Source: Terfezia claveryi
Lineage: Eukaryota; Ascomycota; Pezizomycetes; Pezizales; Pezizaceae
Direction: 5' to 3'
Assembly (NCBI GenBank): GCA_015179025.1
Contig: WHUX01000342.1
Location: 1-41,150, forward strand
Length of the DNA stretch: 41,150 nucleotides
The notes below the pieces were generated by a model. It was not told the DNA's origin. It saw nothing but the letters and a program-made list of their open reading frames with translations, and did not search any database. The translations under genes were made by a program, and so were the position numbers. Positions 31,401-40,100 of the stretch are shown here, piece after piece; the stretch's first letter is position 1; every line of letters begins with the position of its first letter.

Positions 31401-31828
31401 ATTACATATAGCTAGCAGAATAATAAATGAACATATAGCTAGTAGATCAATAAAAGAATTTGAATAGAATATATATAGAGTATTCCACAGTCCAAAGGTT
31501 TAAGGATATATACATACGAACATCTAGGAAGTTACAGAGTCAGTACACTCATTAAATTGCATGCAAGTAATTTATGCTAGACAGCACTGAAATTACAAAT
31601 GGCATCAGGTTTGTCATGCGAGGCAGCGGGTGCGCTGCTGGCGTCCAAATTATGTTGCAAGGTAGTGGGAGCGCTGCTGGCGTCCGGATTGTGTCGCGAG
31701 GTAGCGGGTGCGCTGCTGGCATCCTAATTGTGTTGCAACGTAGCCAGGTGTCCAGACGCACAGGACGCACAGGACGCACTCGCTCAAGCTCTCGCGTCCG
31801 GATGCTGGGCCGTGCGTCCAGACGCCAC
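31401..31828. repeat. right subterminal region of the Plavaka-type element
   Basis: Contains a direct repeat of ACATATAGCTAG near 31403 and 31431, then a 39-bp tandem repeat (separate entry), then CGTCC/GGACGCACA motifs at 31745-31790 that mirror the left end, finishing GTGCGTCCAGACGCCAC at 31828. Confidence 0.7.
31618..31745 (+). repeat. 39-bp tandem repeat, three units plus a fragment
   Basis: Units at 31618-31656, 31657-31695 and 31696-31734, each built on GCGAGGTAGCGGGTGCGCTG followed by CTGGCGTCC and an AT-rich end; a partial unit follows to 31745. The unit length is a multiple of three, so open frames here are an artefact. Confidence 0.9.
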
Positions 31829-32843
31829 TTTTTTCTTGCTGATGGTAGTGGACTGACTGATGAAGATAAGACATGTTATATCTTACTAGGACACCTGCTC
31901 TGCTCAGGAATTAGCTGGCCTCTACCTCAACAACATATTCTAGTATCATGACCTCCCTAAATTGATTGTGTCAAACCATGGCCCCTAGTTCACCTCAGAC
32001 TTCTGGAAGGCATTCTGTAAGCTCTTGGAGATCAAGATACATCTTTCAACTACCTACCATCCCCAAACAGACGGCCAGTTGGAACGGATGAATGCCATCA
32101 TAGAACAATATTTACAGGCCTATATTAATTACTAGTAGAATAACTGGGTCTCTCTACTGGCCACCTATGAGTCCACTGCCAACAACTAGTTCTCAGAGTC
32201 CTCAAAAACCTCTTCCTTCCTAGCCAATTACAGTTAGTATCTTTGATTTATAGATACCTTAGCACCTCTGCAGAAAGCCCATCTCCTGGCTAAGGAATTC
32301 ATAGCTGGAATTGCTAAACTTCATAGTACCCTAAAAGCTAAGCTAGGTTATGCCCAAGCTAGGCAGGCTAAATACACAAATGGATCTAGGTTGCCAGCCC
32401 CGAGATATTAGCCAGAAGACAAGGTGTGGCTTTCTAGTCACCATTTTCGTATAGAACAACTATCATGTAAGCTCAACCACAAGTTTTTGGGACCCTTTTA
32501 GGTATTGACAGCTGTAGGAACTCATACCTATTGATTGAGGTTTCTCAAAGATATCAAACAGCACTTAGTTGTTTATGTCTCCGAGATCAAGCATGCTACA
32601 GATGATCCTCTCCCAGGACAGAAACACCTCCCATCTCCTCTAGTGATTATTGAAGGTAAAGGGAAATAGGGGGTAGAGGAAGTGTTGGACTTGCAAAAGA
32701 GGTATGAGCATCTGTAGTACAAGGTTAAATAGGTAGGAGATAAGGAGGCTACCTAGCAACCGGCTCAGGAACTGGAAAATGCTCAGAATCTGGGCTCTCT
32801 GTTCCATTAGCGATACACAAGGAAGCCCCGTCCAGTTGAGTGA
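31829..32843 (+). pseudogene. pol: gypsy pol continued: integrase C-terminal part and chromodomain
   Basis: Continuation of the integrase interrupted at 22719. FLADGSGLTDED leads to the region of the second catalytic Asp (31965-32000, frame disturbed) and then the catalytic Glu in [20 protein letters not shown] (about 32050-32110). The GPY/F-type region follows (CKLNHKFLGPF-stop-VLTA, about 32465-32510). A chromodomain lies at 32665-32820 (VEEVLDLQKRYEHL, YKVK, then QPAQELENAQNL), which in chromoviruses directs integration to modified chromatin. It stops at TGA 32841-32843. Many TAG codons stand where Trp or Gln is expected. Confidence 0.9.
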
Positions 32844-32952
32844 TCTTCCTATGTCTGAGTTGAGGTTCATGTCATTGTTCTTATTATTGTTTCCTGTGTT
32901 AATTTTGCTAGTTGTTATGCCCAAAGCCTCTTTGTTACTAGAGCTCCACCCT

Positions 32953-32965
32953 AAAGGGGAGATAG
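32953..32965 (+). other. polypurine tract
   Basis: AAAGGGGAGATAG immediately precedes the right LTR, the expected position of the plus-strand primer. Confidence 0.75.
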
Positions 32966-34228
32966 TATCATAACAGCATACTTAGTTGTCTTTGTCATCA
33001 CCTAGGATTGCAGGTGATAGTTACCTTTGCCCTAAGCACTACCTGTGATGCAGGTGATAGGTTATTGCTATCTTGCTTGGCTTCTGAGATAGATATCTCG
33101 GGAAACTTATTCCTTTCATTGCCTTAGCCCAAAATAATGTATATATAGCCCTTATCCCTCATACTGTCTTTGGATCCCCATCTAATGTCTTGTATACCTA
33201 ATACAGAACCTTGCTTCCTCTACGCTGGTATACCTTCTTTATACACCCCTCTTGTCCTATAAACAACTCTACAGCAACAACTGCCTCCTTCTAATACATA
33301 AGGCAACTGCTTCCGTGTGTCTCTTGCCTCTTGCCCTTGTTCCCTGCCCCAGCCTTCCCCTGGTCACATGTGTAGAGTTCCTACGTGTATGTTACCCTAA
33401 CCTTACCCTTACCTTACCTCTAGCCTTTATCTAGATTATACATATATGTAATGAATGGTACTAGACAGTATTCATTCGGTACCGTTTATACAACCTATAT
33501 CCATAGGCACGGACGTTTGTGTATTTCGGTTCTGCTGAGGTAAGACCTCAGAAGGGTAGGGAAATTACTATGTGGGACGTTCTCAAAGGGAATAGTAATT
33601 AACTGGTGTAATCTATCTTATATGATTTGTGCTATCTAAGCTATATAATCCGGATCTGATCAGAATATAGGCTTGTTTGTTCTGTATGCTTACTTGCTTG
33701 CTTCCTTTTTGGATTCCAGAGGGAATCCAGCAGCCTATTTATACTTCTCTGAGATCTGATGACTAAGAAAATAAATACAATAAAGGGTGGCATACCAGAA
33801 GGTGGTGCGCTGTACAAAAGGGGTCATGTGGCTATAGTAATGAGTCACACGCCTTAAACGATAGTCATGTGGCCATAGTAATGAGTCACACGCTTTAAAC
33901 AGAGGTCATGCAGCTATAATGAGGGTGTCTTCATATAGCAAGTACTATGGAAGTTCCTATAGCAAGTGCCATGGAAGTTCCCATGGCAACTTCCGCGTGC
34001 TATAGACGCTTATAAAGCAATAGGAGGTGGTAGAAGGCTAGTCCTTCAACCGAGAGGCTTAGTTACATAACATAGTAGTAATATAGGAAATACAAAAGTA
34101 TATAATCAATTATATAAGCAATGAAACAACGTTCTCCATTACAACATAGCACTCCTATGTATATGATTTCCCCTTGCCATTGCTTCAGTATACCTCTTGG
34201 TCATCTTGTCCTCAGAGATGTTATTACA
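32966..34228 (+). repeat. right LTR of gypsy element, split by a solo LTR
   Basis: 32966-33446 and 34144-34228 together align with the left LTR. The start TATCATAACAGCATAC differs from the left LTR start by transitions. The end TTATTACA at 34221-34228 is followed directly by GCAGT. Confidence 0.93.
33447..34143 (+). mobile_element. solo LTR, family X, copy A
   Basis: 697 bp, starts TGTAATGAATGGTACTAGA and ends CGTTCTCCATTACA (terminal TGTAATG/CATTACA). Flanks are ATATA (33442-33446) and ACATA (34144-34148), a 5-bp target duplication differing by one C/T. No coding sequence lies between the ends, so it is a solo LTR or a non-autonomous relative. Confidence 0.85.
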
Positions 34229-34233
34229 GCAGT
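34229..34233. repeat. target-site duplication GCAGT, right copy
   Basis: Pairs with 18066-18070. Confidence 0.9.
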
Positions 34234-34870
34234 AGAGATATAGTGGGCTCTATCAAATTTAATAAAGGCTTTCTACAAATATGAGTATCATCTATATACT
34301 TCCTAAACTTTTGGCTCATTTTTTACCACCTTATAGTTAATTTTCATAGTATCTGAGTTATAAAATTAGCAAATATCTAAGTAGATAAATAGGCAACTCT
34401 TAATACTATAACTGCAATTTTGTAACCTACTATAGCTTTCTTGAACTATTCTATTATAGTATGATTTCGACCAAAAGCTTCCTTTAAGGCATTCTCAAGT
34501 CTTTGAATATTGTACTAGCTATACATAAATATTGAGATGAGAAACCCAAAACACCCTCCAACAAACTTAGGAAGTATATACTTTTAGGGCTAGGATACCT
34601 CCTTTGCTAACTTTTCAAATATACCTAATACTTATGTCATATCTCATCCATTTAAGTATAGGCCAAGGGCAATAATTCCACCTAGAAATAAAATATTATT
34701 ACCTTATTCTTGTTTCTTTGTAATCACACTAAATTTCTTACTAAAACTAGTTTCAATATACAAATCAAAATAATCTAAAATATACAATAGTAAATCTATA
34801 TACAGCTTTACCTACTATAAAGCCTGTAGAGGGACTATACCTCTTACCCCTCTAACCCTCCATATATAAG
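34229..34870 (-). pseudogene. patatin-like phospholipase, N-terminal half
   Basis: The minus-strand gene begins near 34870 with the oxyanion-hole motif GVRGIVPLQAL, preceded by a frame-shifted GG. A 60-nt GT-AG intron fits at 34682-34741 (GTAAGA...TTTCTAG). Splicing gives ETSFSGIIALGL where the family has GTSSGGIIALG. The changes are Gly to Glu, Ser to Phe and Gly to Ser, each a G-to-A or C-to-T. Further on are LAKEV, a YNIQRLENALKEAFGRNH segment and KIAVIVLRVAYLST-stop-IFANF (family: AVTAT...LFTNY). The frame then runs KAFIKFDRAHYIST into the half at 18070. The true start is not seen; a solo LTR sits about 70 bp upstream. Patatins hydrolyse acyl lipids; fungal ones are often multi-copy and some act in non-self recognition, but nothing here shows which kind this was. 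Confidence 0.87.
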
Positions 34871-34938
34871 ACCCTAACACCAGCTATAGGAGGCTTAAAT
34901 ATTATTTAGAATTAAGTATCTCTACTATAGAATATATA

Positions 34939-35932
34939 TGTAATGAATAGTACTAGACAGGATTCATTTAGTACCGTTTATACAATCTATATCCGAAGGC
35001 ATATACGTTTATGTATTTCGGTTCTACTGAGGTATGACCTCAAAAGTATAGGGAGATTACTATGTAGGATGTTCCTAGAGGGAATAGTAATTAACTAGTG
35101 TAATATATCTTATATAATTTGTGCTATCTAAGCTATATAATCTTGATCTGATCCGTATTTAGGCTTGCTTGCTGCTGTGAGCTTGCTTCTTGCTTCACTG
35201 TTGTTGCTTGTAGATTCTAGAGGGAATCTAGTGGCTTATTTATACTCCTCTAAGATCTGATAACTAAGGAAATAAATACAATAAAAGGGTGGTATACTAG
35301 AAGGTAGTATGCAGTACAAAAGAGGTCATGTGGCTATGGTAATGAGTCATATGCCCTAAACAATAGTCATGTAGCCAGAGTGTTATGGTGCAAAGTAGAC
35401 AGATTTGAAGAGTATGCAAATCATTATAGGTCAGGTGATATATTACAATTTGATAGATTGGAGGCCTGATGAACTCCGCTTCCTATATATATGCCCACTT
35501 CCTGTATCTAGCTTTTGGCTCTTTGAGCAATATTCTAAGTTCTAAGTTAGAAGTCCAATTCTAAGTTCAACTTATACCTATATATACAGTTAGGCCCAAG
35601 TCATATAATCTTGCCTTTAGTTCTAATAACCCTCCAAATACCTATATTCCGACAACATTGCCTAGTTCACCAGCTCACCCCTAACATATAGTAATGAGTC
35701 ATATAGCCTAAACAAGGGTCATGCGGCCATAATGAGGGTGCATTCATATAGCAAGTTCCATGGAATTTCGTATGGCAAATTCTGTATACTATAGATACTT
35801 ATAAAGTAGTAGGAAATGGTAGAAGGCTAGTCCTTTGACCAAAAGGCTTAGTTATATAACATAGTAGTAAAATAAGAAATATAAAAGTATATAATCAATT
35901 ATATAAGCAATGAAATAACGTTCTCTATTATA
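34939..35932 (+). mobile_element. solo LTR, family X, copy B
   Basis: Starts TGTAATGAATAGTACTAGA and ends TTCTCTATTATA (decayed CATTACA). Flanked by perfect ATATA at 34934-34938 and 35933-35937. It contains a 306-bp inserted element at 35381-35686. More T/A-shifted than copies A and C. Confidence 0.87.
35381..35686 (+). mobile_element. 306-bp solo LTR nested in copy B
   Basis: Starts TGTTATGGTGCAAAG and ends CACCCCTAACA (TGTTA...TAACA). The uninterrupted sequence in copies A and C shows CATAG at this point; here it flanks the insert as CAGAG and TATAG, a mutated 5-bp duplication. A TATATATA box lies near 35495. Confidence 0.75.
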
Positions 35933-35937
35933 ATATA

Positions 35938-36199
35938 GTTTTGCAAAAAATATAAATATAGTTGTAAACAATGACTGAAGGTATAAATATATACCTTACA
36001 AAGGTAATAAGAGTAACACAAAGAATGCTCTAACCTCTAAGAGAGGTAGCAGAGGCAAATTTATTGATTGTATATTGAATCAAAAAAGTTCTGGTATAAG
36101 TGGAGATTCTATAAATAAAGTTCAATTGTATTATAGAAGTTTTTACTCTAAAATTTGCAAAAGGTTTCCTCTACTTATCTAATATACTGTAGAGCCCCC
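35938..36199. other. AT-rich spacer upstream of the patatin gene
   Basis: No gene supported. It could hold the eroded 5' end or promoter of the patatin gene (minus strand). Confidence 0.35.
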
Positions 36200-36871
36200 T
36201 GTAATGGAGAACGTTGTTTCATTGTTTATATAATTGATTATATACTTTTGTATTTCCTATATTACTACTATGTTATGTAACTAAGCCTCTCGGTTGAAGG
36301 ACTAGCCTTCAACCACCTCCTATTGCTTTATAAGCGTCCATAGTACACGGAATTTGGCGTGGGAAGTTCCATGGCACTTGCCATATGAAGACACCCTTAT
36401 TATGGCCGCATGACCTCTGTTTAAGGCGTGTGACTCATTACTATGGCCACATGACCATCGTTTAAGGCGTGTGACTCATTACTATGGCCACATGACCCCT
36501 TTTGTACAGCGCACCACCTTCTGGTATGCCACCCTTTATTGTATTTATTTCCTTAGTCATCAGATCTCAGAGGAGTATAAATAGGCTGCTGGATTCCCTC
36601 AGGAATCCACAAGAAGAGAAGAAGCAAGCACACAGCAGCAAGCAAGTCTATATTCTGATCAGATCAAGATCATATAGCTTAGATAGTATAAATCATATAA
36701 GATAGATTACACCAGTTAATTACTGTTCCCTCCAGGAACGTCCCACATAGTAATCTCCCTACCCTTCTGAGGTCTTACCTCAGCAGAACCGAAATACACA
36801 AACGTCTATGCCTACAGATATAGATTGTTTAAATGGTACCGAATGAATACTATCTAGTACCATTTATTACA
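36200..36871 (-). mobile_element. solo LTR, family X, copy C, inverted
   Basis: 672 bp. On the plus strand it begins TGTAATGGAGAACGTTG and ends TCTAGTACCATTTATTACA, the reverse complement of copies A and B. Flanks are CCCCC (36195-36199) and TTTTT (36872-36876), which would be a target duplication only if all five C changed to T. Confidence 0.85.
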
Positions 36872-37189
36872 TTTTTTTTAACTTACTTACCTAATCTTTA
36901 TTCTTAAATCCAAGGCCTGATCAACCTTCGAATACCTTTATTACACTCACGCAAGTGTATAAAATTCGACACCTAAGTGCATATATAAAATCCATATCGT
37001 TATTCAACTAGCTAGCCAACAAAATCCAATAAACGAGACATTAGACTCTCAACTGCAGTACATCAACAAAAGACTTTGAAGCAAGCTAAGTAGAGCTCTA
37101 ATGGGCAGTGGTATCCCACATTAAACAATCTCACCCTCGTTCACAACACTTTTCCCAATAAGATCGACAACTCATCTTGCACTCCTAGC
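36872..37189. other. 5' region of the second gypsy element, LTR end not located
   Basis: No gene. A TATAAAATCC box lies near 36983. The LTR and primer-binding site of the downstream element should lie here or just before, but I could not define their ends. Confidence 0.35.
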
Positions 37190-40100
37190 AACCGCCATTA
37201 CATCTGTATCTGTAAATCCAGTACACTATTGAAAAACTAGCCCTCCAGGTCCCAGGAATAATTGGTCTAAACAACCAAGTATCACAATCCCAAGGCTCAA
37301 ATCTCACTGCCTCCACTGCAGCCATTTCCTCCAGAAAAGAATTACCTCCATCAGAACCTTCCTTAGGCCTAGACATCTCTACCAATACCTTTGCGCCCCC
37401 AACATCTACCTCAACACACCAATCAGAAAACGTGACACTCTTGCCGGAAGAACTAGAACTAGATTCTAGACCAGTAGACGAAGAAAAACCAGGACCATAA
37501 GAAACATCAGGATCCTGTCATCCAGCCTCACCAGCCACATGAGCCACCGAGCCAATAGAACTATCAGTTGAAAGGAGATTATAAGGATCATCAACTACCA
37601 CACCATCAGCAGAGTAAGGTGCCAAAGAAGAAAAGTAACTCGATGATCGTATCGTATAACCAGCTGCATTTGGTTATGGACAGACAACGAAATCAGACAT
37701 AATGGTGTCTAAACTTAGTAAGAAGATTAAGAGGTCGAGACGGTTAACTATGTTACCCGAAGATATTAAGAAATTAGTAGAAGAAACTCCCAGAAAGACT
37801 AGATTTGTAGTTCCTAACACAGAAGGGGAAATAAATTTACCCATGGATATAGAATTATGAGAACCAGGTGGAGCAGGAACCAAATTGTATTTCAGTATGG
37901 CTTTGCCTCTTGCACTAGAGGAATTTTGGGACAGATATCTTCCAACAATTGACGAGATTTTGAAATATACTCGCTCAATAGGACATGCTCAACAGTATCA
38001 TCTTGATGATACTCGACTCTTAATGGAAGCTGTAGCGAAACACTATTTATGGCTAACACCTTACCCATTCAATGAAAAAGACTTAGAAATGAATGCATTT
38101 TTAAGTAAAGAATTGAAGAAACCTATTGTTCCACTTTTAAGGAAACCGAATTGGGTAATAAATAACTGGGAAGAAATAATGGCATTTATGATGAGCGGCA
38201 CTCATCTAGAAGAATCAGGACATACTGCGGAGGATTTTTTCAATCCTCACAAAGAACTTCCAAGAGCGTTCCTGAGAACACCAAAAGATCAATCGAAAGG
38301 CAAAGGTCGAGCACTTGAGATACCAGAAAAGAGAACTGGGTCAGCCAAAGAACCAGACGATAAAGACCAACTACAAGAAGATATAGAATTACCAGAAGAT
38401 GATAATGATGTAGATACGGGACTAGACCAATAGAAGCAGAAAATACAAAGAGGAGGACAAGACCCTGATGATAGCGGAGATGATAGCTCGGACATGGATA
38501 AGGCATCGTCAGTTGCAAGTCAAACTCTTAAAAGAAAACCCAAATGAGGAAAATCGGTTGAACACTAGTAATGGGAATCTATATCAGGAATGGTTACAAT
38601 GGGTAATCATAAAGCAATGAATGCTTTAAAAGGAATAAAGATTGATCTACCAGAAAAAATAAAAGGAGAAGACAAAAAATGGTAAGACTCACAATATTTT
38701 AACTTTTGGGCCATAGCAATGCAACGTTGGTTTGTTATCAAAGGAATAGATTTGGAAGGCGCTTCAGCTTTGGAAATTGTTGGATTCAGAATGAATGGAA
38801 GCGCACTCACTACTTATAATCAATTCCTAAGAGAAAAAGGAAAGAATGTGACATTCTTTAGATTCATACTAGCACTAAGGGATTTTCTGATATCCTCTAC
38901 TAGTAAGGACATTTTGTGGAAACGATGGGAGACAGCTACAGCATACAAGGATGGACGTCACATGGGAATCAAACAGTTCGCCAACTAGCTTACTGAAATG
39001 CAAATCAAATTGATTGACAAGGATGGTAAATAATCAATATTGCAGGAAGTAAAAAGAAGAAAGTTTCTAAATCCCCTGCCACTATATATGTCAGCTACAT
39101 TAATTCCTTTAATTAAAGAAGAATGGTTATATGATCACTTCGTGCATCAAGCAGAGTCATATAAAGCTTCTAAAAAAGATATTGCCCCACCACCCACACC
39201 AAATATATCCCAATGACAACACTCTTGAAATGAAAATCGGAGTCACGGTCCACACAGGGACTAAAATCAACGACAAAAAACAGGATTTAATCCTAGCAGC
39301 AATCCCAACACCAAACCCAACACAGAAAAACAGAAGGACTCAGATTGGGACACTATCATAAAAAAATTGGATTAGAAGATGAAGATGCAATTAATTAGAG
39401 ACAAGAAATATCTATGATGTTAGAACCCTAGACACTCCTACAAAGACTGTAGGAAATGACAAAATAAGGTACCTATACATATAGCCGCGCAAGATTTAGC
39501 TATGCCGATAGCTACCAAGGATAAAAACAACAAGGATAAAATCAAGGAATGACCCTTATCAAGACAGGTACCAGATTTTAGCAAGGTATTCATTAAAGCT
39601 AACGAACACCCTGTACTAGCTTTAATTGATGTCCAAACAAAGGGAGGAGACTTAATTTATTCTCAATTTGTACACCTATACAAAATACCAACTAGAAGTA
39701 TCGAGAAGAAATTATTAAGTACTGTAATTAAAGGATCAAAAGGAATGATAGACAAAGCTTGTACTATAAAACTTAATTGGATAGGTTATGTAGAAGAACG
39801 AATATTCTATGTAGCTCATTTGACTGGATGAGATATGATACTAGGAGAACCTGCTCTCAGTAAAGTGCGAGCAATAATTCCTGCCTATCAGGAACCAGTC
39901 ACTATCCAGCCGGAAAATATTCTACGATTCCAGCTAAGTATATGGAAGGGATCTAAAACTATGGTGAATGATATAAGATCAGCGTATATACAGGTCAGCT
40001 GTGAATCAGTTACAGATTATAGAGAACCAGATAATTGGAAAAATATTTGTGACATTGAAGAAACTGATTCAGAAAGAGAACTCGTGACAGCTGTTTCTAT

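Larger units (their letters stand above)
22720..31828 (+). mobile_element. Plavaka-type DNA transposon with accessory genes, nested in gypsy integrase
   Basis: Boundaries come from the integrase frame. Removing 22720-31828 plus a 2-bp target duplication (TC at 22718-22719, TT at 31829-31830) rejoins NKKS to FLADGSGL in one frame. The outer ends begin GTGTTTGCGTC and end GACGCCAC, giving a short imperfect terminal inverted repeat GTG(TTT)GCGTC. Subterminal regions are rich in CGTCC/GGACG motifs, as in the CACTA-like (CMC) superfamily where Plavaka is usually placed. Contents: DUF6532-like gene (minus, split by a solo LTR), an unknown accessory gene (minus), a tRNA-like Pol III sequence, and the transposase (plus). 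Its genes carry fewer nonsense codons per kb than the surrounding gypsy element. Confidence 0.8.
18071..34228 (+). mobile_element. Ty3/gypsy chromovirus-type LTR retrotransposon, nested and dead
   Basis: Full-length element: left LTR 18071-18630, gag 18666-19936, pol 19943-22719 continued at 31829-32843, right LTR 32966-33446 continued at 34144-34228. It is flanked by a perfect GCAGT duplication. It sits in a patatin-like gene and is itself split by a 9.1 kb Plavaka-type transposon inside the integrase and by a solo LTR inside the right LTR. Differences between its two LTRs are mostly transitions. Both gag and pol carry many nonsense codons. Confidence 0.95.

Noticed and set aside
31552..31951. 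Plus- and minus-strand frames up to 125 codons
   Set aside because: They read through the 39-bp tandem repeat and CGTCC array at the transposon end; the last part is integrase sequence.
33447..34143. MITE or Tc1-like element because of TGTAATG/CATTACA ends
   Set aside because: Only 7 bp are inverted, the ends are TG...CA and the duplications are 5 bp, which fits a solo LTR better.
37185..37700. Minus-strand ATG frame of about 170 codons, head-to-head with the gypsy gag start
   Set aside because: The plus-strand phase of gag-pol continues upstream through the same bases with only CAA/CGA-type nonsense, and its composition suits a gag N-terminus. The minus frame is a shadow and also contains two stops.
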